From the NCBI RefSeq assembly GCF_900091845.1, contig NZ_FMCI01000348.1:1-64000 (forward strand): a DNA stretch of 64,000 nucleotides, written 5' to 3'. Below, in pieces: positions 1 to 7,941 of the stretch (positions are counted from its first letter, which is position 1; each line of letters begins with the position of its first letter). The translations under genes were made by a program, and so were the position numbers. The notes below the pieces were generated by a model. It saw only the letters and a list, made by a program, of their open reading frames with translations, was not told the DNA's origin and searched no databases. The stretch is from Streptomyces sp. SolWspMP-5a-2. Its GTDB lineage: Bacteria; Actinomycetota; Actinomycetes; Streptomycetales; Streptomycetaceae.

Positions 1-29
1 GGTGTGCCGGGGCTCGGGCCGGGGGCGGG

Positions 30-996
30 TCACCAGTCCAGCTCGGCCGTCAGGGGGCGGTGGTCCGATATCCCGGTGCGCGGGGCGCCCGTCGCGCCGA
101 CCGCCGCCGTGGTGACCCCCGTGGCGAGGAGGTGGTCGAACTGCACGGCGGGCCGGTGGGCGGGGTAGGTGGGCGTCCTGGCGAGGGCGGCCCACTCCGA
201 GCGGAGCGGCCCGTCGAGGACCAGCCTGGGGAGCGCGCCGACGAGGTTGAGGTCCCCGAGCAGCAGCCAGGGCCGCGGCAGCCCGTCGAGCCACCGCCGT
301 ACGGCGCGCAGTTGGCGCGCGTTCCAGCCGGGCACGAAGGACAGGTGCAGCGCCACGGCGGTGAACACCCCGCGCTCGCCCTCCACCACGGCCGCGAGCG
401 CCGCCCGCGCCTGGTCCCGGCTCAGCACCGGCCGGGCCCGTCCGGCGACCCGCAGCGGCAGCGGCACGGGGGCGGGCGGCAGCGGCAGCGTCCGCCAGGC
501 GCGGACCGGGCGCCGGGGACAGCAGGGCGATCCCGAGCGAGGCGACGGCGCCCGCATCACCGGCGTCGTCGCCCGGCCCGTACAGCCGGACCCCGGAGAC
601 CTCCGGGTCGGGCACCCAGCCCTGCCCGGGGACGGTCCGCCCGTGGACGGCGGAGGCGTACCGCCAGTCGACCGCCCGCATCGCGGCGGCGGCCACCGCC
701 GCCTGGTCGACGCGCCCTGACCGCTCCTGGAACCGGTCCAGCTCCTGCAGGGCGAGGAGGTCCGCGTCGAGATCGGCGACGGCGGTGGCCAGGGGCGCCC
801 GGGGATCGCCGGGGCCGACGGCGACGGGACGGCCGTCGTCGCCCGTCCCGGTCCCGTGGAGCACGTTGAAGGTCGCGCAGCGCAGCGGGGTCGTGCCCCG
901 GCGGCCACCGGACCGTCGGCCGCCGGGCGCCGCCCGCCGCGTGCGCTGGTCCCCCGCCGACGACCGCGCGCCGCGCTCGTCCGTCCCGTCCGTCAC
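30..996 (-). pseudogene. Endonuclease/exonuclease/phosphatase family protein, frameshifted
   Basis: The two halves of one EEP-fold hydrolase (metal-dependent phosphodiesterase or nuclease family) lie in different frames. The N-terminal half starts at a GTG (996) and carries the family motifs FNVLHG and QELD. The C-terminal half carries GDLN and ISDHRP, so all usual metal and catalytic motifs are present. The frames meet at the G4 run at 515-518: removing one G joins GIALLS directly to RRPVRAW, the expected continuation. I see no signal peptide. This is either a recent single-base insertion that inactivates the gene or a homopolymer sequencing error. The family is clear; the exact substrate is unknown. 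Confidence 0.75.
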
Positions 997-1238
997 AGGG
1001 GCAAGGCTAGGCCGTACCCGCGAGGCCCTGTCGCCCACCCGGTCCGGCGTGTGCAGGGGTCCCCCGTGAGCGACGCCCAGCCGGTGCGGGACCGGCGGCG
1101 GAGGCGGCCCACGGTGTCCTCGGAGGCGGTACGGCACGGCTCGCGTCGTCGGGGAGCACACCCCGCCCGTCCGGCCCCGGCGGAGAGCGCGAGGGGGTCG
1201 CCTCCGGTGGCCGGGCCACCCGTCGTGGCGGACGATGA

Positions 1239-1261
1239 CCCGCCCCGCGCCCCGGGGCGGG
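1239..1261 (-). terminator. Hairpin downstream of the GT-C glycosyltransferase gene
   Basis: Eight-base arms CCCGCCCC (1239-1246) and GGGGCGGG (1254-1261) with a 7-nt loop lie 15 nt beyond the stop of the minus-strand glycosyltransferase gene. There is no U tract, as is usual for Streptomyces terminators. Confidence 0.45.
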
Positions 1262-1275
1262 AGGCCCCGCCCGCG

Positions 1276-2760
1276 CTACCCGCGCGCCCCCGCGTCGTCG
1301 TCGCGGACGTAGACGGTGACGCGTGCCCCGTGGACCCGGGTCGTCGACTCCGGGTGGAAGTGGCGCCGCAGGGTGTCGGTCTTCGCCAGTTCGCGGGGGT
1401 CGGTCCGTGCCCGGGCGTCGGTCACGCGGACGGCGACGATCCGGTCGAACTCCCGCATGCGCGCCGGGATGTCGCGGGCGGGCAGCTCCGCCCCGGCGAG
1501 CGTGTCGGAGGAGACCGGGTCCCGGGCCAGGGCCAGGTCGGTCAGGGCCCGGGTGTCCCGCGGGGCGGCCGCGGTCAGGACGCGGTGGCGTCCGGGGAGG
1601 AAGAGCAGCCCGTCGCCCGGACGTCCCGCCTCGCGGACGGCGGCGCCGACGGCGGTGGCGTCGTTGCTGCGGCTCTGCGGCGTCCGCAGCGCGAGGCTCG
1701 GCGGGACGAGCGCGGCGAGGACGACGGCCGCCGCGACCCACCCGGCGCGGTGGCACCGGCGTCCCCGCAGGACGGCGTCGGCCCAGGCGCCCAGCAGCAG
1801 CGCGCCCCCGACGCCGCTGTAGAGCACGTACCGGTCGACGAAGATCGGCCTGACCAGCGAGGCGATCAGCAGCAGGAGGCCGGGGAGCACCAGCAGCGGC
1901 AGCGCGAGCGACCAGAGCCGCACCGGGCCCCGCGCGCCCAGCGACGGACGGGCGCACACCACCCCCAGCACCGTCACGGCGAGGACGCCCGGCAGCCGCA
2001 CCGGCCCCTCGATCCAGGACACCTGCGCCGACTGTCCCGCGCTGAGGACCACCAGCGGCGACAGTCCGGCCGCGACGCCCGCGGCCGTCACGCCCCAGGC
2101 CCGCAGCACCGGTCGCGGCACCCGGGCGACGGCCAGGGTGACGCCGTGCGCGGCCAGGGCGAGGACGGCGAACTCGTGGAGCAGGCAGGCCGCCAGCATC
2201 ACCGAGCCGTAGACCGCCCACCGCCACCGGGCGGGCCGCGCGGCACCTGCGAGCAGCGCGGGTCCGGCCCAGGCGACCAGGGCGCAGACCAGCGCGTACG
2301 AGCGGCCCTCCTGCGCGTACTTCTGGACCTGGGGAAGGACCGCGAACACCACCCCGGCCAGCAGCCCGGCGCGAGGGCCCGCGAGGCGCAGTCCCAGCAG
2401 CCCGACTCCGGCCGCCGCCGCGGACATCGCCAGCACCGACGGCAGCCGCAGCGTCAGCAGTCCCCCGCCGAGGACGGCGAAGACCTCGTGCATGACGGCG
2501 TAGTAGAGGGCGTGGACGAGATCGACGTGCTGGGCGGTGTGCCAGATCCGGGTGAGGTCGCGCTGCGCCATCGCGTAGGTGACGGCCTCGTCCCCCCACA
2601 GGGTGTCCTGCCTGCGGATGCCCCAGAGCCCCAGGGCCAAGGTCAGCGCCGCGGGCACGGCGACGGCGGCGACCTCGGCCGGGGCGGGGAGGCGGCGGCG
2701 GACGGGCACCGCGGGGGCGACCGTGCGGGCCGGGGCAGGAGGAAGGTGCGCGACGGGCAT
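1276..2760 (-). CDS. GT-C family polyprenol-dependent glycosyltransferase
   Basis: This 494-residue polytopic membrane protein looks like a GT39/ArnT-type glycosyltransferase, which moves a sugar from a polyprenyl-phosphate carrier to an acceptor on the outer face of the membrane. The first membrane helix (about residues 32-48) is followed by the short motif WGDEAVTY, with the acidic Asp-Glu pair expected in the first extracytoplasmic loop. About ten further hydrophobic segments follow, then a soluble C-terminal domain from about residue 365 that ends in a predicted beta-rich region. It is transcribed divergently from the OmpR-type regulator at 2889. The acceptor is unknown; a protein O-mannosylation or cell-wall role is possible. 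Confidence 0.72.
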   Translation of the reverse strand: MPVAHLPPAPARTVAPAVPVRRRLPAPAEVAAVAVPAALTLALGLWGIRRQDTLWGDEAVTYAMAQRDLTRIWHTAQHVDLVHALYYAVMHEVFAVLGGGLLTLRLPSVLAMSAAAAGVGLLGLRLAGPRAGLLAGVVFAVLPQVQKYAQEGRSYALVCALVAWAGPALLAGAARPARWRWAVYGSVMLAACLLHEFAVLALAAHGVTLAVARVPRPVLRAWGVTAAGVAAGLSPLVVLSAGQSAQVSWIEGPVRLPGVLAVTVLGVVCARPSLGARGPVRLWSLALPLLVLPGLLLLIASLVRPIFVDRYVLYSGVGGALLLGAWADAVLRGRRCHRAGWVAAAVVLAALVPPSLALRTPQSRSNDATAVGAAVREAGRPGDGLLFLPGRHRVLTAAAPRDTRALTDLALARDPVSSDTLAGAELPARDIPARMREFDRIVAVRVTDARARTDPRELAKTDTLRRHFHPESTTRVHGARVTVYVRDDDAGARG

Positions 2761-2818
2761 CGGCGGCGGGGCCTTTCAGCGGTGGCGGGAGGGAGCCGCC
2801 AGCGTGCCCGGACCTCGT

Positions 2819-2849
2819 TGACCGGACGCTGATCGAACCTGACCGGACG
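2819..2849 (+). promoter_or_regulatory. Tandem direct repeat, probable OmpR-type regulator site
   Basis: The decamer TGACCGGACG occurs at 2819-2828 and again at 2840-2849. The 21-bp period is two helical turns, typical of sites bound by tandem OmpR/PhoB dimers. It lies in the 128-bp divergent region between the glycosyltransferase and the response regulator gene, so autoregulation is likely (inference). Confidence 0.5.
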
Positions 2850-2888
2850 ATCAGGAACCCCGGGCGGCGCTGTGCGAGGCTGCACCGC

Positions 2889-3569
2889 ATGCGCATCCTG
2901 GTGGTCGAAGACGAGGTGGACCTTGCCCGCACCCTGCACACCGGCCTGACCGCCGAGGGCTACAGCGTCGACCTCGCCCACGACGGCCGCCAGGGGCTGT
3001 GGATGGCCAGGTCGGGTGAGTACGCCCTGATCGTGCTGGACCTGATGCTGCCAAGCCTCAACGGCTACAAGGTCTGCGCCCAGTTGAGGCGGGAGGGCAA
3101 CGCGACGCCCATCCTGGTGCTCACCGCCAAGGACGGCGAGTGGGACCAGGCCGAGGCCCTGGACACGGGCGCCGACGACTACATGGCCAAGCCCTTCTCC
3201 TACCTGGTCCTCGTGGCGCGGCTGCGGGCGCTGGTGCGGCGGGCGGCCCCGGTCGCCCCGCCCGTGCTCGCCGTGGGCGACCTCTCGCTGGACGTCGCGG
3301 GCCGCGTCTGCCGCCGGGCCGGGACCCGGGTGGACCTCACCCCGCGGGAGTTCGCCGTGCTGGAACTGCTCGCCCGGCGGGCGGGCCAGGCCGTCTCCAA
3401 GGCGGACATGCTCTACCACGCGTGGCCCGACGAGGCCCTCGACCCCAATCTGGTGGAGGCGAGGGTCAGCGCCCTGCGCAAGAAGGTGGACTCGGCGTTC
3501 GGGCGGCGGTCCCTGCAGACCGTGCGGGGCACCGGCTACCGTCTGGTGGACGACCGTGAACGCGCCTGA
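2889..3569 (+). CDS. OmpR/PhoB-family response regulator
   Basis: This is a 226-residue two-component transcription regulator. The receiver domain (about 1-115) shows the acidic pair EDE near residue 8, the phospho-acceptor Asp in the LDLMLP segment near residue 51, and the conserved Lys in AKPF near residue 101. A winged-helix DNA-binding domain follows (about 130-222), ending in the typical RGTGYRL. The ATG is preceded by GAGG. The gene overlaps the sensor kinase by 14 nt, so the two are translationally coupled. The upstream decamer repeats at 2819-2849 are a likely binding site. The signal sensed is unknown. Confidence 0.93.
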   Translation: MRILVVEDEVDLARTLHTGLTAEGYSVDLAHDGRQGLWMARSGEYALIVLDLMLPSLNGYKVCAQLRREGNATPILVLTAKDGEWDQAEALDTGADDYMAKPFSYLVLVARLRALVRRAAPVAPPVLAVGDLSLDVAGRVCRRAGTRVDLTPREFAVLELLARRAGQAVSKADMLYHAWPDEALDPNLVEARVSALRKKVDSAFGRRSLQTVRGTGYRLVDDRERA

Positions 3570-5139
3570 GCCGCGGCGCCGTTGGTGGCCCCGCTCGGTG
3601 CGGGCGCTCACCGCGCTGGCCGCCGCCTCGACCGCCGCCGTCGTCCTGGCCGTGATCGGCCTCTGGGTGCACCACGACGTCCGCCACCGGGCCACGCAGA
3701 TCGCCGAGGAGCAGGCCCAGCGGCAACTCTGGTCCCTGTGCGACCAGTTGCGCGCGGGCATCGTGCCCGACGCCGGAACGACCGTGCCGTACGAGGTGGT
3801 CGCGACCGGCCGCCGCTCCGCCGTCGCGTCCGGCGGTTCGCTGGCCGACGCCTATCCCGCCTCCCGCCATGTGATGCCCACCCCGCCGACCGAGGGCCTG
3901 GCCGCGCTGACCCCCCTCACCAGCGTCCGCATCCCGGTGAACCGGCACTACAACCCCCGGGACAAGTTCGATCTGGCCGGGGGGACCCAGCGGGTCATGA
4001 CCGCCGACATCCGGCCCGGCGACCTCGGCGCCGCACAGGCCGCCGCGCTGGGCGTCGACTCCGGCGCCAAGCTGCGGGTCTACGTGGTGGTGCTCCCGCA
4101 CACCGCCGAGGAGATCACCGACATCACCGACCGGCTGCTGCTGGGGGCGGGGCTCGTCAGCGTCCTGCTGGTCGGCGCCGCGGCCTACGCCGCCGTGCGC
4201 GTCGCGCTGCGCCCCGTCGAGGCGATCCGCGTCCGCACCGCCTCGGTCACCGCGAGCGATCCCCGCGAACGCGTCACCGTCCCGGCCACCGGGCACGAGA
4301 TCGCCGCCCTCGCCACCACCATCAACACCACGCTCCAGCGCCTCGACGACGCCTCGGCACGGCAGCGGCGCTTCGTCGCGGACGCCGCCCACGAACTGCG
4401 CAGCCCGCTCACCACCCTGCTGGCCAGCCTGGAGGTCGCGCTCGCCTACCCGGAGCGCACCGACTGGCCCGCCGCGGCGACCACCGCCGCGCGCCAGACC
4501 CGCCGCCTCCAGGCGCTCGCCGAGGACCTGCTGCTGCTCGCCCGCCTCGGCACCCGTACGCCCGGGGCCGGTCCGGACACCGTCGACCTGGCGGCCCTCG
4601 CCGCCGCGCTGGCCGGTCAACACCCGCTCGCCGACCGGCCGTTGACCCTCACCTGCGAGAGCACCGGACCCGCGTACACGCACGGGACCCCCGGGGATCA
4701 TGAACGGCTGCTGCGCAACCTCGTCGACAACGCGGCCCGCCACGCCGAGCACCGGGTCCGGATCACCGTCCGGGACGAGGACCCCTGGGTCGTCCTCACC
4801 GTGCACGACGACGGGCCCGGGGTGCCCGCCGAGGAGGCCGAGCGCGTCTTCGAACGGTTCGTCCGGCTCGACGACGCCCGCTCCCGCGACCACGGCGGCA
4901 CCGGCCTCGGTCTCGCCATCGCCCGCGACCTGGCCGAGAGCCACGGAGGAACCCTCACCCTCGATCCTGGCCCTGACCCTGACCCCGGCACCGGCACCGG
5001 CACCGGCACCGGCACCGGCGGAGCCTGCTTCCGGCTGCGGCTGCCGCGCGCCGCCGCGCCCTCACCGCCGCCTTCCCCGGACTCGCCCGCGCCCTCGTCC
5101 TTGCCCTCGCCCTCGCCTTCGCCTTCGCCTTCGCCTTAG
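3556..5139 (+). CDS. Membrane sensor histidine kinase, partner of the 2889 regulator
   Basis: This 527-residue kinase begins at a GTG inside the regulator gene. It has a membrane helix at about residues 15-37, an extracytoplasmic sensor region, a second helix at about 193-215, a HAMP linker, and the HisKA phospho-acceptor motif AHELRSP near residue 278. The ATPase domain has the N box (NLVDNAARH) and the glycine boxes DDGPG and GTGLGLA. The last 55 residues are unusual: a (Gly-Thr) stretch encoded by five GGCACC hexamers, then a Ser-Pro tail encoded by CCYTCG hexamers. This tail lies beyond the catalytic core and is probably variable between strains. Confidence 0.92.
   Translation: MNAPEPRRRWWPRSVRALTALAAASTAAVVLAVIGLWVHHDVRHRATQIAEEQAQRQLWSLCDQLRAGIVPDAGTTVPYEVVATGRRSAVASGGSLADAYPASRHVMPTPPTEGLAALTPLTSVRIPVNRHYNPRDKFDLAGGTQRVMTADIRPGDLGAAQAAALGVDSGAKLRVYVVVLPHTAEEITDITDRLLLGAGLVSVLLVGAAAYAAVRVALRPVEAIRVRTASVTASDPRERVTVPATGHEIAALATTINTTLQRLDDASARQRRFVADAAHELRSPLTTLLASLEVALAYPERTDWPAAATTAARQTRRLQALAEDLLLLARLGTRTPGAGPDTVDLAALAAALAGQHPLADRPLTLTCESTGPAYTHGTPGDHERLLRNLVDNAARHAEHRVRITVRDEDPWVVLTVHDDGPGVPAEEAERVFERFVRLDDARSRDHGGTGLGLAIARDLAESHGGTLTLDPGPDPDPGTGTGTGTGTGGACFRLRLPRAAAPSPPPSPDSPAPSSLPSPSPSPSPSP
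4987..5016 (+). repeat. Hexanucleotide microsatellite (GGCACC)5 within the kinase gene
   Basis: Five perfect copies of GGCACC encode alternating Gly-Thr just after the last ATPase motif of the sensor kinase. Because the unit is 6 bp, gain or loss of copies keeps the frame. Confidence 0.9.
5104..5139 (+). repeat. Hexanucleotide repeat CCYTCG ending in the kinase stop codon
   Basis: Two CCCTCG and three CCTTCG units encode Pro-Ser repeats. The last unit reads CCTTAG, so the stop codon itself looks like a one-base variant of the repeat (TCG to TAG). Confidence 0.85.
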
Positions 5140-5175
5140 ACCGTCGAGCGGTGACGGGCCGCGGGGGACGTCCGC

Positions 5176-5775
5176 CTACCGGGAGCCCGTGCGTTCCTCC
5201 GCCGTGAGGACGCGGAGCGTCCGGAGGCCGAGCAGGGCCAGCAGCGGTTTGACCAGCAGCCACTCGCCTGCGCGGCAGTCGTCCGCGCGCACGAGGCGCC
5301 GGGCGAGATCGGGGCGCAGACGGCGCAGGTAGGCGCGGGCCTTGAGGGCGTGCGCGGGCTGGGAGACGATCTTGATGCGGTCGGCGTCCTCCAGGAGCGG
5401 GATGACGTTGGTGACGTTCTCCCAGGTCGTCGTGGACCGGTCCTCCAGGACCAGTGCGCCGCCGTACCGGAGCACCGACTTCGCATAGTCGGCCATCAGC
5501 TCGGCCTCGGCGGGCCCGTCGCCGGTGACACCGCCGCTGAGGATCACCCGGGTCTCCCGCACCCCCGGCCCGCCCACCGAGCGGACCCCGGCGCGCACCC
5601 GCCAGCGGTTCACGGCGTTCGCCGTCGGCTGCGGGTTGCGGTACCCCAGCACGACCACCGCCTCGGAGGCTCCGGTGCCCTCCCCCACGAGGGCGCGGGA
5701 CCACCGCCGGTTCAGCCACTCGCCCCAGGCGAGCACCGCGGCCCCCGCCAACGCCACTCCGGTCGTTCGTCGCAT
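5176..5775 (-). CDS. YdcF/SanA-like DUF218 membrane-anchored protein
   Basis: This 199-residue protein starts with a short hydrophobic N-terminal segment (about residues 5-17, an uncleaved anchor or signal), followed by a DUF218 (YdcF/ElyC/SanA) fold. Family features are the first strand VVVLGYRN, the ILSGG motif around residue 80, the acidic AEAELM segment and the STTTWENV motif. The family is linked to cell-envelope functions such as vancomycin resistance and envelope maintenance in other bacteria, but its chemistry is unsettled. It is convergent with the sensor kinase gene, with a 36-bp gap. Confidence 0.8.
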   Translation of the reverse strand: MRRTTGVALAGAAVLAWGEWLNRRWSRALVGEGTGASEAVVVLGYRNPQPTANAVNRWRVRAGVRSVGGPGVRETRVILSGGVTGDGPAEAELMADYAKSVLRYGGALVLEDRSTTTWENVTNVIPLLEDADRIKIVSQPAHALKARAYLRRLRPDLARRLVRADDCRAGEWLLVKPLLALLGLRTLRVLTAEERTGSR

Positions 5776-5860
5776 GCGGCGACTCTAGGGCCTGGCGCGG
5801 GGGCCCGCCGCGAGGTCGGGCAGAAGGCGCCGACGTCGAGGCCACGAGGTGCGGGACAAG

Positions 5861-5908
5861 TTGAGGAACGATCGTTCTTGACCGATCGTTCCTCAACTGT
5901 CTACAGTC
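5861..5908 (+). promoter_or_regulatory. Promoter and nested operator of the TetR gene at 5914
   Basis: A perfect inverted repeat with 14-bp arms (TTGAGGAACGATCG at 5861-5874 and its complement at 5883-5896) is separated by 8 bp. The left arm also contains the 12-bp palindrome GAACGATCGTTC (5866-5877). A -35 hexamer TTGACC (5879-5884) and -10 TACAGT (5903-5908) are spaced by 18 bp. The right operator arm lies between them, so a bound repressor would block RNA polymerase. The -10 ends 5 bp before the ATG. Confidence 0.75.
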
Positions 5909-5913
5909 AACGC

Positions 5914-6414
5914 ATGGGAAGACCAAGGGCGTTCGACGAGGACGAAGTGGTGCGCGCCGCCGTGGGGCTCTTCGGCGGCCGCGCCTACGACGGGGTGTCC
6001 GTGGACGACCTCGTCAGCCACCTCGGTGTGCACCGCAACAGCCTCTACAAGACGTTCGGCAGCAAGCGCGGCCTCTACCTGGCGGCCCTGCGACGCCATC
6101 TCGCGGACGACGTACGGCCGTTGGCCGACGCGCTCGCCGGGGCACCGGACGCCGCGACCGCGCTGCGGCTCGTCACCTCGGCGGACCTCGGCCTGCTCGT
6201 GCTCGCCGCGGTCGAGCGGGCGCCGGTCGACGAGGAGGCCGCCGCCGAGGTGCGGGCCGCGCTGGACGCGGTCGACCGGGCGATCGCCGACGCGCTCGGC
6301 GCCCCCGCCGACCTCGCCGCCGCCCTCACCGCCGCCGCGCTGGGCATGCTCGTGCGCGGCGCCCCCGGGAGCGTCGGCGCCGCGCTGGCCCGGCGCCTCG
6401 ATCCATCCGTCTGA
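5914..6414 (+). CDS. TetR-family repressor, probably leaderless and autoregulated
   Basis: This short TetR regulator has 166 residues. The N-terminal HTH domain (about 5-52) has the typical FGGRAYDGVSV start and the recognition region VHRNSLYKTFGSKRGLY. The ligand-binding domain is shorter than usual. The ATG is chosen because it follows the -10 box by 5 bp with no Shine-Dalgarno in between, which predicts a leaderless mRNA. The 14-bp-arm inverted repeat over the promoter is almost certainly its own operator. The two genes downstream (6464, 6829) are probably in its transcription unit. The ligand is unknown. Confidence 0.88.
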   Translation: MGRPRAFDEDEVVRAAVGLFGGRAYDGVSVDDLVSHLGVHRNSLYKTFGSKRGLYLAALRRHLADDVRPLADALAGAPDAATALRLVTSADLGLLVLAAVERAPVDEEAAAEVRAALDAVDRAIADALGAPADLAAALTAAALGMLVRGAPGSVGAALARRLDPSV

Positions 6415-6444
6415 CACATCTGTCTGACACACCCGTCTGACACA
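6409..6444 (+). repeat. Three copies of GTCTGACACA spaced by 13 bp
   Basis: The decamer GTCTGACACA occurs at 6409-6418, 6422-6431 and 6435-6444. The first copy includes the stop codon of the TetR gene, and the third ends 19 bp before the next start. It may be a slipped-strand duplication or a protein-binding array; nothing decides between these. Confidence 0.8.
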
Positions 6445-6463
6445 TCCGGCAAAGGAGACCGAC

Positions 6464-6817
6464 ATGGCACAGGTGCGCATCGACGGCGACGACCTCGTCG
6501 TCGAGATCGAGGGCATGAACAAGCTCTGGGCCTTCAAGAGCAGGCTGACCGTCCCGCTGGCCAACGTCCGCGGCGCCACCGCCGATCCGGGCATCGCCGC
6601 CGACCCCAAGGGGATCCGCGCGCCGGGTGCCCGGGTCCCCGGTGTGATCACCGCGGGCACGTTCCATCTCGACGGCGAGAAGGTCTTCTGGGACGTCAGA
6701 GACCCGGCGAAGGCCGTCGTGGTCGAACTCGCCGACGAGCGGTACGCCCGCCTGGTCCTCCAGGTCGACGACCCGCGCGCGACCGTCGCCCTGGTCGAGA
6801 ACGCCCTGATCCGATGA
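6464..6817 (+). CDS. Small conserved hypothetical protein, PH-like beta fold
   Basis: This 117-residue soluble protein has no signal peptide or membrane segment. The pattern of short strands ending in a helix (RATVALVENALIR) resembles small bacterial PH-like domain proteins, but I do not recognise a named family and assign no function. The AAAGGAG ribosome site (6451-6457) precedes the ATG. It sits between the TetR gene and a secreted hydrolase, and its stop codon is 11 nt from the hydrolase start, so the three probably form one operon under TetR control. Confidence 0.75.
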   Translation: MAQVRIDGDDLVVEIEGMNKLWAFKSRLTVPLANVRGATADPGIAADPKGIRAPGARVPGVITAGTFHLDGEKVFWDVRDPAKAVVVELADERYARLVLQVDDPRATVALVENALIR

Positions 6818-6828
6818 GGGGAGCACCG

Positions 6829-7863
6829 ATGCCGCTGCGCCTGACCGCGCTCGCGCTGGCCCTGGCCTTCGTCACCGCCGTACCGGCCGAGGCGCAGACA
6901 CGCCCCGGCCTCGTGCCCGCCGCCGACCGCGAGGTCGCCTTCACCGTCGACGGGACGACGACGTACGGCACCCTGCACGTGCCCGCGCACCGCTCCGGTC
7001 AACGGCTGCGCGCCGCACTGCTGTTGCCCGGCAGCGGACCCACCGACCGCAACGGCGACCAGCCGCCCGCGCTCGCCCCGCGCACGCTGGCGCAGTTGGC
7101 CGACGCGTTCGGCGGCGAACGGATCGCCACCCTGCGGTTCGACAAGTACGGCACCGGCCGCACCGGGCTCGGCGCCTACCGGGACCGTCCGGAGACGATC
7201 GATTACCCGGCCTTCGTCCGCCAGGCCGAGGCCGCCTACGCCCTGCTGCGCGACCAGCCGGAGACCGACCCGCACGGCCTGCTGATCGCCGGACACAGCG
7301 AGGGCGCGATGACCGCGCTGCTGCTCGGGGGCACCGTACGACCGCGCCCGGCGGGCCTGGCCCTGCTCCAGCCGCAGGCGATCCGCATGCTGGACCTGGT
7401 CGCGCTGCAACTGCACTCCCAGATCGCCGAGGCGACCCGGCAGGGCCTGTTCACCCCGGAGGAGCAGCGCGTCATCGACGAGGCGGTCGACGCCGCCGTC
7501 GCCGCCCTGCGCGCGCACCGGCCGGTCGACACCACCGGCCTGCCGCCCGTGGTGGCCAGCGTCTTCACGTCCTTCCAGGGGGTGAACGCCCGGTTCGTGG
7601 AGAGCGACGACGCGATCGACCCGCCGCAGAAGGCCGCAGCGCTGCGGCCGGGCACCCGGGTGCTGCTCACCTGCGGCGCGAACGACGTCCAGGTCCCGTG
7701 CGTCACGACGGACCGGCTCACCGACGCCCTGCGCCGAGCGCACGCCGGTGGACCGGGCCGGGTGCGGCTGCCGGGGGTGGACCACCTGCTGCACGACGCC
7801 GACCACACGGACACGCTCGCCCCGGCCGTGCTCGACGCGCTGCGCCGGTTCACCGCACGCTGA
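6829..7863 (+). CDS. Secreted alpha/beta hydrolase
   Basis: This 344-residue protein has an N-terminal signal peptide (about residues 1-22, AEA before the predicted cleavage). The alpha/beta-hydrolase fold shows an oxyanion-side LLPGSGPTDRNGD segment, a nucleophile elbow GHSEGA near residue 158, a late acidic strand (CGANDVQVP), and the catalytic His in GVDHLLHD. This resembles exported serine hydrolases (esterase or peptidase-like). An upstream ATG at 6814 overlaps the previous stop, but the ATG at 6829 has a good GAGGGGA site and gives a cleaner signal peptide. It is probably co-transcribed with 5914 and 6464. Confidence 0.82.
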   Translation: MPLRLTALALALAFVTAVPAEAQTRPGLVPAADREVAFTVDGTTTYGTLHVPAHRSGQRLRAALLLPGSGPTDRNGDQPPALAPRTLAQLADAFGGERIATLRFDKYGTGRTGLGAYRDRPETIDYPAFVRQAEAAYALLRDQPETDPHGLLIAGHSEGAMTALLLGGTVRPRPAGLALLQPQAIRMLDLVALQLHSQIAEATRQGLFTPEEQRVIDEAVDAAVAALRAHRPVDTTGLPPVVASVFTSFQGVNARFVESDDAIDPPQKAAALRPGTRVLLTCGANDVQVPCVTTDRLTDALRRAHAGGPGRVRLPGVDHLLHDADHTDTLAPAVLDALRRFTAR

Positions 7864-7941
7864 GCCCAGCCGCGCGCCCGTTGTGGGTGCGGGGAACGCG
7901 GGTCGGGCCGTCCGCGCCGGGACGGCGGGCGTCCGGGCGGG

